A stretch of DNA of 59,408 nucleotides from Polaromonas sp. Its GTDB lineage: Bacteria; Pseudomonadota; Gammaproteobacteria; Burkholderiales; Burkholderiaceae_C. The notes beneath the pieces are model-generated. The model was given only the letters and a program-made list of their open reading frames with translations. It searched no databases and was not told the origin of the DNA. Every line of letters starts with the position of its first letter. Position 1 is the stretch's first letter. The translations under genes were made by a program, and so were the position numbers. The stretch is taken from the NCBI GenBank assembly GCA_013823635.1, contig PNML01000007.1:1-59408 (forward strand), in the 5' to 3' direction. Below are positions 1 through 8,112 of this stretch, one piece after another.

Positions 1-1
1 C

Positions 2-370
2 CTGCGCAGCGTTGCCGCCCGCAACGACTACACCGACCAGATCACCAATGCCCGCATCAAAGCCGTCACCACGGCCGAGATCTACAAGGGATCGATTGCG
101 TTCATCGTGTTGCAGCTCATCATGGTGGCGGTCATCATCGGCTACCCCGAGGTGGTGACCGGTGGCCGTGAAAAGACGGTGCTGATCGACGATGCCACCG
201 TCCGCAGTTTGTTGAATGACGCGTCGGTGGAAGAGGGCTACGGCGGCCCCGCAGGCGTGCCAGACCCCGATGCCGAAGGTGGCGAGACCCGTGATGACGG
301 CATGCCCAAGCCCCCCGAGGACGATGCGGACGATCCCTTGAAGGCCCTCAAAGAGTCCATGAAGAAGTGA
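2..370 (+). CDS. TRAP transporter large permease (DctM-like), C-terminal end only
   Basis: Only the last 122 codons are present because the gene runs off the left edge. The visible part has a short loop, then a hydrophobic segment (about residues 32-52, including [20 protein letters not shown]) typical of the last membrane span of the DctM subunit of tripartite ATP-independent periplasmic transporters. After this span the family normally stops within a few residues. Here an acidic, Pro/Gly/Asp-rich cytoplasmic tail of about 65 residues follows. The stop codon overlaps the GTG start of dut by four bases, so the two genes are probably translationally coupled. The substrate cannot be told. Family assignment rests on the last span and should be confirmed with upstream sequence. 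Confidence 0.7.
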   Translation: MRSVAARNDYTDQITNARIKAVTTAEIYKGSIAFIVLQLIMVAVIIGYPEVVTGGREKTVLIDDATVRSLLNDASVEEGYGGPAGVPDPDAEGGETRDDGMPKPPEDDADDPLKALKESMKK

Positions 371-822
371 GCGTGGTGCAAGTCGACCTGAAAATCCTGG
401 ATGGGCGTTTGCATGCGCAAATGCCCGACTACGCCACCCCCGGCAGCGCCGGTCTGGACCTGCGCGCGTGCCTGGACGAGCCCCTGACCCTGGCGCCCAA
501 TGCCTGGCAATTGGTGCCGACGGGCATGGCCATGTACCTGAAGGACCCCGGTTACGCAGCCCTCATCCTGCCGCGCTCCGGGTTGGGCCACAAGCACGGC
601 ATCGTGCTGGGCAACCTGGTGGGCCTGATCGACAGCGACTACCAGGGGCAACTCATGGTCAGTGCCTGGAACCGCAGCGACGTGCCCTACACCCTGCAAC
701 CCATGGAGCGGCTGGCCCAGCTGGTCATTGTTCCGGTGGTGCAGGCGCAATTCAATGTGGTGGACGAGTTCACGGCCTCCCAGCGCGGCACGGGGGGCTA
801 CGGCTCAACCGGCAAAGCCTGA
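367..822 (+). CDS. dut: Deoxyuridine 5'-triphosphate nucleotidohydrolase (dUTPase)
   Basis: Hydrolyses dUTP to dUMP and pyrophosphate, keeping uracil out of DNA and supplying dUMP to thymidylate synthase (thyA lies at the other end of this window). At 151 aa it has the usual length of a trimeric dUTPase. Conserved motifs are visible in order: [35 protein letters not shown] and the C-terminal [10 protein letters not shown] that closes over the active site. The GTG start overlaps the TGA of the upstream permease gene (GTGA); in-frame GTGs at 373 and 376 are alternatives. A strong bidirectional terminator follows. Confidence 0.95.
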   Translation: MSVVQVDLKILDGRLHAQMPDYATPGSAGLDLRACLDEPLTLAPNAWQLVPTGMAMYLKDPGYAALILPRSGLGHKHGIVLGNLVGLIDSDYQGQLMVSAWNRSDVPYTLQPMERLAQLVIVPVVQAQFNVVDEFTASQRGTGGYGSTGKA

Positions 823-850
823 CGTCGGCAGCCAGACCCGTCTTCAGCGA

Positions 851-890
851 AAAAGTCCAGATCGGCTGTGCCGATCTGGACTTTTTATTT
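851..890. terminator. Bidirectional rho-independent terminator between dut and slyD
   Basis: A perfect 15-bp inverted repeat (851-865 with 871-885, loop CTGTG) is flanked by A and T tracts, so it can end transcription of dut on the plus strand and slyD on the minus strand. Confidence 0.9.
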
Positions 891-892
891 TG

Positions 893-919
893 TAGCAAAC
901 TGTTGTTTATTGGTGAGCG
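893..919 (+). repeat. TAGC-N20-AGCG dispersed element, copy 1
   Basis: This 27-nt unit starts TAGCAAACTGTT and ends GAGCG. It is followed by TTGGATGTCAAATT, which also follows copy 2 (TGGATGTCAATTT). It sits between the dut/slyD terminator and the slyD stop codon. Confidence 0.65.
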
Positions 920-931
920 TTGGATGTCAAA

Positions 932-1483
932 TTAGTGCAAATGTTGTCCACCAGCGTGGTCGTGGCCATGGTCGTGTGACCCGCCGGTGTCACCCGCGTT
1001 GATTTTGAAAAAGCTGACCCCCAGGCTGCCTTTGCCCACTTCTTCAACCGATGCCTCGCGCACGCTGTGCACCTTCATGCTCAGCCGCAGGGCGATGCCG
1101 GCCAGCGGGTGGTTGGCATCCACCACCACGTGCTCGGGGTAAATCTCGGTCACAAAATACAGCAAGCCGGGTGGCGCAGCGGGGTTGCCTCCGGGCGGCA
1201 GGCCCTCGAATGCCATGCCTTCTTCCAGCTCCGCCGGAAACAGGTGGCGCGGCTCCAGGAACAGCAGCTGCTCCTTGAAGTCGCCAAAGGCATCTTCCGG
1301 CTCCAGCTGAAATTCCACCTCACCGCCAGCAGACAGACCGAGCAGGTGCTCTTCTATTTTGGCCAGCAGGTCTTCACCACCAATCAGGAACTCGACCGGC
1401 TCATCCAGCGTGTCCAAGGTTTCGCCCAGGGTGTCTTTCAGCGTCCAGGTCAGGGCGGCGACGCATTGATCAGTGATTTTCAT
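932..1483 (-). CDS. slyD: FKBP-type peptidyl-prolyl cis-trans isomerase SlyD
   Basis: Cytoplasmic prolyl isomerase and chaperone; in E. coli it also delivers nickel to hydrogenase. The 183-aa product opens MKITDQCVAALTWTLKDTLG, close to known SlyD starts. The FKBP fold is split by the insert-in-flap chaperone domain (about residues 66-120: GGEVEFQLEPEDAFGD onward). The C-terminal tail SHDHGHDHAGGQHLH is His-rich as in metal-binding SlyD, although shorter and without the cysteines of the E. coli tail. Its start codon is only 14 nt from the divergent roxA start. Confidence 0.92.
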   Translation of the reverse strand: MKITDQCVAALTWTLKDTLGETLDTLDEPVEFLIGGEDLLAKIEEHLLGLSAGGEVEFQLEPEDAFGDFKEQLLFLEPRHLFPAELEEGMAFEGLPPGGNPAAPPGLLYFVTEIYPEHVVVDANHPLAGIALRLSMKVHSVREASVEEVGKGSLGVSFFKINAGDTGGSHDHGHDHAGGQHLH

Positions 1484-1497
1484 CCGACAATTGTCCC

Positions 1498-2727
1498 ATG
1501 CCAGAACTCAACCCCACCCCCCCCACCACCTCGGCACAGCCTGCTCAGGTCGCCGACGTCTCCCTGCCCTTGACCCTGTTGGGGGGGCTCAGCCCGGCCC
1601 AGTTCATGCGCCGCCACTGGCAGAAAAAGCCCTTGCTGGTGCGCCAGGCGGTACCCGGCTTTCAGCCCCTGCTCAGCCGATCGGAGCTGTTTGACCTGGC
1701 GCTGCAGGAGGATGTGGAGTCGCGCCTCATCATCCAACAGCAGGGACAAGTCCCTTCGGCCACCCGCGCCCGCCGCGCCAAGGCCAGTGTGGCCTCTGGG
1801 CCAGGCTGGACCCTGGGCCACGGTCCATTTCAGAAATCCGCCTTTCCGCCAGTGGGTCAACCGGGTTGGACCCTGTTGGTGCAGGGAGTGGATTTGCACG
1901 TCGATTCGGTGCACGAGCTGATGAACCGCTTCCGTTTTGTGCCCGATGCCCGCCTGGACGACCTGATGATTTCCTGGGCCAGCGAGGGAGGGGGGGTGGG
2001 CCCGCACTTCGACAGCTACGACGTGTTCCTGCTGCAGGCCGCCGGGCGACGGCGCTGGCGCATCGGGCGTCAAACCGACTTCAGCCTGCAGGAAGGTGTG
2101 CCGCTGAAAATCCTCACCCAGTTTGTGCCCGAAGAGGAGCATGTGCTGGAGCCCGGCGACATGCTGTACCTCCCGCCCCGTTGGGCGCACGACGGCATTG
2201 CCATGGACCAGGGGTGCATGACCTATTCCATCGGTTTTCGGGTGCCCCAGCGCGCCAGCCTGGCGGGTGAATTGTTGCTGCGCATGACCGATGCGTTCGA
2301 GGACAACACGCTGTACCGCGACGCCCGCCAACCCGCCACCGCCACACCGGCGGCCATTCCCGAGGGACTGGGTGCTTTTGCGCAGGAGGCCTTGCAGCGC
2401 CTGCTGGCCGATCGCGAATCCCTGGCCTGTGCGCTGGGCGAGGTCATGACCGACCCCAAACCCAAAGTCTGGTTTGACGAGCCCCAAGGGGACTGGCAGC
2501 CCGGTGCGCTTCGCCTGGACCGGCGCACCCGCATGATGTACGACGACAAACACATCTTCATCAACGGCGACAGCTTCCGTGCCGGCGGGGCGGATGCCCG
2601 CCTCATGCGGCAATTGGCCGATGCCCGTTGCCTGACCGCCAAAGCGGTGGGCAAGGCCAGTGCCGCCGCACAAGACCTGTTGGCCGACTGGCACAGCGCC
2701 GGGTGGTTGCATGTGGACGCCACTTGA
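1498..2727 (+). CDS. roxA: JmjC/cupin ribosomal oxygenase (50S L16 arginine hydroxylase, YcfD/RoxA family)
   Basis: Fe(II)/2-oxoglutarate dioxygenase of the family that hydroxylates an arginine of ribosomal protein L16. The 409-aa product has the N-terminal signature FMRRHWQKKPLLVRQA. The metal triad is H170 and D172 (in GPHFDSYDVFLLQ) with H231 (in PPRWAHDGIA). A C-terminal winged-helix-like region includes the GDSFRAGG and MRQLAD stretches. About 25 weakly conserved residues precede the conserved region, so a TTG near 1570 is an alternative start. A small conserved gene overlaps its 3' end by 17 bp. Confidence 0.9.
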   Translation: MPELNPTPPTTSAQPAQVADVSLPLTLLGGLSPAQFMRRHWQKKPLLVRQAVPGFQPLLSRSELFDLALQEDVESRLIIQQQGQVPSATRARRAKASVASGPGWTLGHGPFQKSAFPPVGQPGWTLLVQGVDLHVDSVHELMNRFRFVPDARLDDLMISWASEGGGVGPHFDSYDVFLLQAAGRRRWRIGRQTDFSLQEGVPLKILTQFVPEEEHVLEPGDMLYLPPRWAHDGIAMDQGCMTYSIGFRVPQRASLAGELLLRMTDAFEDNTLYRDARQPATATPAAIPEGLGAFAQEALQRLLADRESLACALGEVMTDPKPKVWFDEPQGDWQPGALRLDRRTRMMYDDKHIFINGDSFRAGGADARLMRQLADARCLTAKAVGKASAAAQDLLADWHSAGWLHVDAT

Positions 2728-3220
2728 GTCACCACCGCCCGCGCTGCCCCTGGGGCGTCAGCAAGGGGCGCAAGCCTTTGTTGAGGCCATCCGTGCGGCC
2801 ACCGAGCAGGCCAGCCTGCAGGGCTGGCGCGAGTGGTGGTGGTCTGACGCCGATTTCGCCGACTGGCCGTTGGGCGAGGCCGGGGTGGTCGATGCACTGA
2901 ATCGGTGGGCACAGGGTGGCCGGCACCTGCGCTTGTTGGCGCGAGACTTTCGGGCGGTTCAGCGGTTGCACCCCCGCTTCGTGCGCTGGCGCACCACCTG
3001 GGACCATTTGGTGGAAGCCAGGGTGGGCACGGCGCTGTCCGAGCAGGACTTGCCCTCGTGTTGCTGGACGCCTGTGTGGACCTGCCAGCGCATTGACCGC
3101 ATCAGGGGTGTGCTGCTCTGCAGTGACGAAGCCTCAACCCGCGCCACTTTGCAACTGACCTTGCGTGAAGCCTGGGGGCGATCCACACCCGGCTTTGGGG
3201 CCAGCGTGCTCGGCCTGTGA
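2711..3220 (+). CDS. Conserved hypothetical protein overlapping roxA
   Basis: The 169-aa soluble protein starts at the ATG inside the last codons of roxA (MWTPLESPP), in a different frame. The overlap suggests translational coupling. It has a basic/aromatic stretch (LRLLARDFRAVQRLHPRF, then RWRTTWDHLVEAR) and a RIRGVLLCSDEA region that looks like a strand-turn core. I do not recognise a catalytic motif. The arrangement recalls small proteins annotated HPA2-like or DUF7931 next to this oxygenase in related bacteria, but that is memory rather than anything shown here. Function unknown. Confidence 0.75.
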   Translation: MWTPLESPPPALPLGRQQGAQAFVEAIRAATEQASLQGWREWWWSDADFADWPLGEAGVVDALNRWAQGGRHLRLLARDFRAVQRLHPRFVRWRTTWDHLVEARVGTALSEQDLPSCCWTPVWTCQRIDRIRGVLLCSDEASTRATLQLTLREAWGRSTPGFGASVLGL

Positions 3221-3403
3221 CGGGGGGCGGGCGGGGAGCAAATGCCCGTTGGGGTGTAAAAATTCGTGTTTCCACTGACAGGGAAAATACGGTTGACGAA
3301 ATTTCAAATACACTTGCGCCCGATTCGTCCCGGGGCTGAAGAGCTGTTGCCGGGATGCGTCAAGGGAAATCGCTGTTTCAGCTCTGTCTATCAATCACCT
3401 ACC

Positions 3404-3646
3404 ATGAACAAAAACGTTTTGTTGGCCGCCCTGTTGGCCGCCGCTGCCCTCACCGCCTGTGGCAAAAAAGAAGAAGCGCCCGCACCTGCACCAGCCCCTG
3501 TCGCGGCGCCCGCTCCCGCGCCTGCTGCGGATGCCGCACCCGCAGCAGCTCCTGCTGCCGCACCAGCTGCCGATGCCGCTGCTGCACCAGCCGCTGCACC
3601 TGCTGCCCCCGCAGCCGAGCAAAAGCCCGAAGAGAAAAAGCAGTGA
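3404..3646 (+). CDS. Small Ala/Pro-rich lipoprotein
   Basis: The 80-aa protein has a lipoprotein signal peptide (hydrophobic core LLAALLAAAAL, lipobox LTAC with the acylated Cys at residue 19). GKKEE follows, then about 50 residues made almost only of Ala, Pro and a few Asp, ending in a charged EQKPEEKKQ tail. The mature part should be disordered, like a spacer anchored in the outer membrane by lipid, perhaps touching peptidoglycan through its basic end. No catalytic domain is present. The start is fixed by the signal peptide. A strong terminator follows at 3702-3729. Confidence 0.8.
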   Translation: MNKNVLLAALLAAAALTACGKKEEAPAPAPAPVAAPAPAPAADAAPAAAPAAAPAADAAAAPAAAPAAPAAEQKPEEKKQ

Positions 3647-3701
3647 TGGGTCAGGGTGTCGCTGGCCTGTTTGGACGGGTCAGCCGACATCCCCACACGC
3701 C

Positions 3702-3729
3702 AAAAAAGCCGCTTCATGCGGCTTTTTTT
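3702..3729. terminator. Bidirectional terminator between the lipoprotein gene and bamC
   Basis: The stem AAAAAAGCCGC (3702-3712) pairs with GCGGCTTTTTT (3718-3728) around the loop TTCAT. A and T tracts on both sides serve both converging genes. Confidence 0.9.
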
Positions 3730-3764
3730 GTGGCCAGCCGCTGGGTGGCGGCTGTGTCACTGCC

Positions 3765-4895
3765 TCACTGCAGGTCTTGCAGCAGCAGTTTGAGGATGTT
3801 CTGCGCCGTGGCGGAAGCATCCGCCTGTCCCTGGCTGTTTTGCACGGAGACCGTGCTGGCTTTGTCGGCACCTTTGACGAGGATGCGGTACTGGACCGTG
3901 GTGACGTCCTTTTTGGACGAGCTGAACCAACGGCTGAGCATGCCGGGCTCCTTGTCGTTGGCCACCAGTTCGGCGTAGCGCACAAAGTAGGTGCCCTGGG
4001 CGCGGTCACGGTCTTCCACCGTGAAGCCCGTGCGGTCCAGTGCCAGTCCGGTGCGGCGCCAGGCGCGGTCAAAGGGTTCGTCCACTTCCACGGCCACGGG
4101 CACCCCACCGGCGCTCAGCAACCGGGCTTTGGGCGGTGCCGCCTGGGTGGCCAGTTGTGCCTTGGCCTGTTCGGGGGTGGCGCCCAGCTTGAGCATCAGG
4201 CGGCGCAGGAATTCGGCTTCCAGCTCAGGGTCGGGCTGGCGTGGCTGCCACATGGTCTGGTCTTTGCTGCTGGAGGTGAACACCTCGACCATGCCACGGT
4301 GGCTGACGAAAATTTCGGTTTCGCCCGCGGCGTTGCGCTCGATGCGGGTGCGAAATTTGTCGCGCTCACCGGTGGAGTACAGGCTGTCAAGCAGCTTGCC
4401 CAGGGTGTTGCGGATGAAATCCTGCGGGAGCTTGGCGCGGTTTTCCGCCCAATCCGTTTCCATCAGCCCCAGTTTTTCCTGGTCGAGCAGCAGCACAAAG
4501 CCGTTCTCCTGCCAGAAGTCGCGCACGGGTTGCCACAACTTGTCGGCGGGACGACTCACCACCAGCCAGCGCTGGTTGCCCGCGCGCTCAATGCGCACAT
4601 CACCAACGGTGTTCGCTGCCGTCACCGTGGTTTGCACGGGCTGGGCCGACTGAAAACCCGTGGCCGTCACCGGCCCGCCGGGCACCACAAACCGGCTTTC
4701 CCGGTTCAGCTGGGTGAGGTCGGGTGGCACTTCCAGCGTGTTGGCACGCTTGGCGCTGGTGTAGTCCACCTTGGTTTCCTGAAAGGCTGAGCAGCCGGCC
4801 AGCGTCAGCGCCGACAGGGCCAGCAACGGCCCAGCCAGTGGGCGCAAACGGGAAGGTGAGGGCTGTGGAACGGGGGAGGCAGTGCGTGTCGTCAT
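3765..4895 (-). CDS. bamC: Outer membrane protein assembly factor BamC
   Basis: Lipoprotein subunit of the BAM complex that folds beta-barrel proteins into the outer membrane. The 376-aa precursor has a long N-terminal region and a lipobox LAGC with Cys35. The BamC signature region TLEVPPDLTQLNRESRF follows, then two helix-grip domains (about 110-230 and 250-370, the second containing GFTVEDRDRAQGTYFVRYAE). It follows dapA by 35 nt in the same orientation, the classic dapA-bamC pairing of proteobacteria, which supports the assignment and predicts one transcript. Confidence 0.9.
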   Translation of the reverse strand: MTTRTASPVPQPSPSRLRPLAGPLLALSALTLAGCSAFQETKVDYTSAKRANTLEVPPDLTQLNRESRFVVPGGPVTATGFQSAQPVQTTVTAANTVGDVRIERAGNQRWLVVSRPADKLWQPVRDFWQENGFVLLLDQEKLGLMETDWAENRAKLPQDFIRNTLGKLLDSLYSTGERDKFRTRIERNAAGETEIFVSHRGMVEVFTSSSKDQTMWQPRQPDPELEAEFLRRLMLKLGATPEQAKAQLATQAAPPKARLLSAGGVPVAVEVDEPFDRAWRRTGLALDRTGFTVEDRDRAQGTYFVRYAELVANDKEPGMLSRWFSSSKKDVTTVQYRILVKGADKASTVSVQNSQGQADASATAQNILKLLLQDLQ

Positions 4896-4930
4896 GGTGG
4901 TGGGGGCAGCCTATCTGGGGGGTATGGGGT

Positions 4931-5818
4931 TCAGGACAGCAGGCCAGCGGCCTGGAGGGCCGCTTCCACCACGGGTTCGTTGGCCTTTTCCATGGGTGTC
5001 ATGGGCAGACGCAGCGTGGGGCCGCACAACCCCAGGCGGGCCATGGCCCACTTGAGGGGGATGGGGTTGGCCTCCACAAACAGGTGCTTGTGAATGGGCA
5101 GCAGTCTGAGCTGAATGGCCATGGCCTTGGCCGCGTCACCGGCCACTGCCGCCACACACAGCTCGTGCATCAGGCGCGGCGCAATGTTGGCCGACACGCT
5201 GACGTTGCCCTGGCCGCCGCACAGCATCAGTGCCACGGCCGTGGCGTCGTCGCCGGAGTACACCGCAAAGCCCTTGGGCACTTCCTTGATGAGCCATTGC
5301 GCGCGTTCGATGTTGCCCGTGGCTTCCTTGATGCCCACGATGCCAGGCACCTGGGCCAGCCGCAAGACGGTGGCATGCGCCATGTCGGCCACGCTGCGCC
5401 CTGGCACGTTGTAGAGCACCACGGGCAGGTCGCCCGTCGCCTCGGCAATGGCCTTGAAGTGCTGGTACTGACCTTCTTGTGTGGGCTTGTTGTAGTAAGG
5501 CACCACCTGCAGTTGGCAGTCGGCGCCGACCTTTTTGGCGAACTTGGCCAGCTCGATGGCCTCGGCGGTGGAGTTGGCGCCACAGCCGGCCATGATGGGC
5601 ACACGCCCCTTGGCCTGCTCCACCGAGACGCGGATGATTTCGCAATGCTCTTCCACGCTCACGGTGGGGGACTCACCGGTGGTGCCCACCACGCCCACGC
5701 AGTCCGTGCCCTCGGCGATGTGCCAGTCGATGAGCTTGCGCAGGGTGGGGTAATCGACGCTGCCGTCTTCGTGCATGGGCGTGACCAGGGCCACGATGCT
5801 GCCGGTGATGGGATTCAT
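4931..5818 (-). CDS. dapA: 4-hydroxy-tetrahydrodipicolinate synthase
   Basis: Condenses pyruvate with aspartate semialdehyde, the first committed step to diaminopimelate and lysine. The 295-aa TIM barrel shows GTTGES (45-50), YNVPGR (136-141, Tyr136) and GIKEATGN with the Schiff-base lysine K164. Length and start ([15 protein letters not shown]) match the family. It precedes bamC and follows a methyltransferase gene by 63 nt on the same strand. Confidence 0.96.
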   Translation of the reverse strand: MNPITGSIVALVTPMHEDGSVDYPTLRKLIDWHIAEGTDCVGVVGTTGESPTVSVEEHCEIIRVSVEQAKGRVPIMAGCGANSTAEAIELAKFAKKVGADCQLQVVPYYNKPTQEGQYQHFKAIAEATGDLPVVLYNVPGRSVADMAHATVLRLAQVPGIVGIKEATGNIERAQWLIKEVPKGFAVYSGDDATAVALMLCGGQGNVSVSANIAPRLMHELCVAAVAGDAAKAMAIQLRLLPIHKHLFVEANPIPLKWAMARLGLCGPTLRLPMTPMEKANEPVVEAALQAAGLLS

Positions 5819-5881
5819 AGGGGTGCAGAGCTGAAAGTGAAGCAGACCATTCTATCGACTTGGCCGGCCGTGTCACCCGCT

Positions 5882-6472
5882 TCAGTCGGCCAGCGGGTGG
5901 CGCGGGGGCACGTCGGCGTGGGGTGTGATTTCGCGCACGGCCGCGATGCGCTGCACATAACGCGCCGGGTGCTGGGCAAAGCCGTCTTCAAAGGCGACCA
6001 CGCGCAGGCCCTGGCAGGCTTGCAGCAGCTCACCGGGTCGCAGCAGGAAGTCCGGTCGCGCGGGCTTGCCCACCGTGGCGTTGCCGTGGGCAAAGGTTTC
6101 ATGCAGGTACACGCCGCCGGGCGCGAGCGCGGCCAGCAGGTGAGGCCACAGGGGGCGCCAGAGGTAGTTGGTCAGCAACACGGCGTCGAAGCGTTGCTGT
6201 CCCAGTGGCCACGGTTGGTTCTCCAGGTCGGCCTGCACCAGGTGTGGCGGGTGGGTGGCCTGCACCGGCCAGCCCTGTGCCACCAGGGCCAGGGCGGCGG
6301 GGTTGTGGTCCACCGCCGTCACCTCCAGGCCACGCGCGGCCAGCCATTGGGCATGTCGACCCGCGCCGCAGGCCACGTCCAGCACATGGCCGCCCGGGCG
6401 GATCAGGTGCGCCCAGCGGGTGACCCAGGCCGAGGGTGGCTCGGTGCCATGGATGGGTGTGGCAGGTGTCAT
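5882..6472 (-). CDS. Class I SAM-dependent methyltransferase
   Basis: The 196-aa Rossmann-fold methyltransferase has motif I VLDVACGAGRHAQWL (about residues 28-42), the motif II acid in VTAVDHNP, LVQADLEN and FDAVLLTNYLWRP. GVYLHETFAHGN and RVVAFEDGF follow. It resembles small TehB/UbiE-like enzymes, but the substrate is unknown. The ATG has no Shine-Dalgarno sequence: copy 2 of the dispersed repeat lies 5 nt upstream of it, so the repeat supplies the leader. It lies between a small membrane-protein gene and dapA in one minus-strand run. Confidence 0.85.
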   Translation of the reverse strand: MTPATPIHGTEPPSAWVTRWAHLIRPGGHVLDVACGAGRHAQWLAARGLEVTAVDHNPAALALVAQGWPVQATHPPHLVQADLENQPWPLGQQRFDAVLLTNYLWRPLWPHLLAALAPGGVYLHETFAHGNATVGKPARPDFLLRPGELLQACQGLRVVAFEDGFAQHPARYVQRIAAVREITPHADVPPRHPLAD

Positions 6473-6477
6473 GTCTA

Positions 6478-6504
6478 TAGCAAACTATTTAATTCAGTCA
6501 AGCG
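6478..6504 (+). repeat. TAGC-N20-AGCG dispersed element, copy 2
   Basis: The unit TAGCAAACTATT...TCAAGCG is followed by ATGGATGTCAATTT. Read on the minus strand it gives TTGACT, 16 nt, TATAGA and then the methyltransferase ATG. It therefore forms that gene's 5' leader and could carry a promoter. Confidence 0.7.
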
Positions 6505-6528
6505 ATGGATGTCAATTTGATTAAAAAA

Positions 6529-6756
6529 TCAGAAGCAGGACCACACCTGGTCGGCCAGCGTCAGCAAAAAATCGGGGCGGCGGTACAGGGCGAACACCGC
6601 CAGCAAAGCCAGCACCACCGCCAGCCAGGCAGCGGCCACGCGCCAGTGCGGGGCACCGCTGTGGCCGGGTGCGGCATCGGTCCCGGCGGCGGGTGGCCCA
6701 GGTGGTGTGGGGGCTGGGGTGGTCAAGGCAGCCTCAGGCCAGGGCTTGGCGGGCAA
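6529..6756 (-). CDS. Small single-span membrane protein, hypothetical
   Basis: Up to 75 aa: a Pro/Ala/Thr-rich N-terminal part, then one membrane span (about 40-58, VAAAWLAVVLALLAVFALY) and a short tail ending DQVWSCF. Only TTG starts are available. The first, at 6756, overlaps the upstream MFS gene by 23 bp. A second TTG at 6726, just after the MFS stop and preceded by GAGG, is equally plausible and gives 65 aa. The span and position within the MFS-to-bamC run support a real gene, but no family is recognised. Confidence 0.45.
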   Translation of the reverse strand: MPAKPWPEAALTTPAPTPPGPPAAGTDAAPGHSGAPHWRVAAAWLAVVLALLAVFALYRRPDFLLTLADQVWSCF

Positions 6757-7945
6757 TGGCGTGTTCCTTCACCGGCAGGTTGACCAGGGCCGCCAGCACG
6801 CCCAGGCCAATGGCAATCAGCCAGACCACGTCGTAGCTGCCGGTGCGGTCGTAGAGCACGCCACCCAACCACACGCCCATGAAGCTGCCAATCTGGTGGC
6901 TGAAGAAGACAAATCCCCCCAGCATGGAAAAGTGCGCCACGCCAAAAATCTGCGCCACCACCGCATTGGTGGGCGGCACCGTGGACAGCCACAGCACCCC
7001 CATGACGCTGGCAAAGAGGTACACGCTCCAGGGGGTCAGCGGGGCCAGCAGAAACACCGTGATGGTCACCGAGCGCGCCAGGTAAATGGTGGCCAGTATG
7101 TGGCGCTTGGCCAGCCGTTGCCCGAGCGCGCCTGCCGCGTAGGTGCCAAACACGTTGAACAGGCCGATCAGTGCGAGTGCGGTGCTGGCCACCTGGGGCG
7201 ACAGGTTGTGGTCTTTCAGGTAGCTGGGCAGGTGCACGCCGATGAACACCACCTGAAAACCGCACACGAAGTAGCCGACCATCAGCAGCTGAAAACTGCG
7301 GTAGCGAAACGCCTCGCGCAGCGCCTGCACAATGGTTTGTTCCCGAATGGCCGCACCGCCGCCCGTGGCCGTGGCTTCACGCAGACCCCAGGCCAGGGGG
7401 GCAATCAGCAGCACCGCGGCGGCCAGCGCCAGCAGTGCCTGCTGCCAGCCCAGCGCGGCAATCAGCATGCCCTCCACCGGCACCATCAGGAACTGCCCGA
7501 ATGAGCCCGCCGCCGCGGCCACCCCCATCGCCCACGAGCGGCGCTCGGGCGCGATGTTGCGGCCAATGACCCCGTACACCACCGCATAGGTGGTGCCCGC
7601 CTGGGCCGCGCCAATCAGCACCCCGGTGGTCAACATGAAGACCAGTGGCGTGGGCGACAGCGCCATGCCCAGCAAACCCAGCGCGTACAGCAGCGCGCCC
7701 ACCACCAGCACGCGGAACGCGCCGAACTTGTCGGCCATCATGCCGGCGAAAACGCCCACGATGCCCCACGACAGGTTCTGCACGGCCAGGGCAAACGAGA
7801 ACGTTTCGCGGGTCCAGTCCTGTGCCTGGGTGATGGGCTGCAGCCACAGGCCGAACCCGTGGCGCACGCCCATGGACAGGGTCACGATGGCAGCGCCGCA
7901 GGCCAGGACCTGCAGCATGGACAGTTTGGGGGCGGGGGTGTTCAT
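6734..7945 (-). CDS. Major facilitator superfamily transporter
   Basis: The 403-aa inner-membrane protein has about 12 hydrophobic spans. The MFS loop 2-3 signature is recognisable as GMMADKFGAFRVLVVG and repeated weakly in the second half (GQRLAKRHILATI). The N-terminal half contains GVRHGFGLWLQPI, typical of the monocarboxylate/oxalate-formate branch, but the substrate cannot be read. Start chosen at ATG 7945 (MNTPAPKLSMLQV) because upstream in-frame codons have no membrane or family character. It is divergent from parE. Confidence 0.88.
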   Translation of the reverse strand: MNTPAPKLSMLQVLACGAAIVTLSMGVRHGFGLWLQPITQAQDWTRETFSFALAVQNLSWGIVGVFAGMMADKFGAFRVLVVGALLYALGLLGMALSPTPLVFMLTTGVLIGAAQAGTTYAVVYGVIGRNIAPERRSWAMGVAAAAGSFGQFLMVPVEGMLIAALGWQQALLALAAAVLLIAPLAWGLREATATGGGAAIREQTIVQALREAFRYRSFQLLMVGYFVCGFQVVFIGVHLPSYLKDHNLSPQVASTALALIGLFNVFGTYAAGALGQRLAKRHILATIYLARSVTITVFLLAPLTPWSVYLFASVMGVLWLSTVPPTNAVVAQIFGVAHFSMLGGFVFFSHQIGSFMGVWLGGVLYDRTGSYDVVWLIAIGLGVLAALVNLPVKEHAIARQALA

Positions 7946-8063
7946 GGGCGTGACTGTAGCCACATCCGCGTGTCCCGTTGGTTGCGGGGGTGACTCGGTC
8001 GGGCAGAGCGTGCCTTCATCGCCGTCGAAACGGCGCCCGCCGGCCCCTGGTCCCATGTTTGAC

Positions 8064-8079
8064 CTGTGCATATGTACAG
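8064..8079. promoter_or_regulatory. LexA-box-like palindrome upstream of parE
   Basis: CTGTGCATATGTACAG fits CTGT-N8-ACAG and matches 13 of 16 positions of the E. coli LexA consensus. It lies 34 bp before the parE ATG and about 120 bp before the divergent MFS start. A TACAAT -10-like hexamer is at 8099-8104. LexA binding is inferred only. Confidence 0.4.
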
Positions 8080-8112
8080 CCATTGAAGGGCCTGGGCATA
8101 CAATTCGCGGCC

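Noticed and set aside
3480..3620. Apparent tandem DNA repeat of GCACCTGCT-like units
   Set aside because: Explained by Ala/Pro codons of the small lipoprotein; there is no exact repeat unit, and it is not a CRISPR or VNTR by itself.
4724..6520. 598-codon plus-strand frame across dapA and the methyltransferase
   Set aside because: Antisense to two well-supported genes, with composition typical of a shadow frame.
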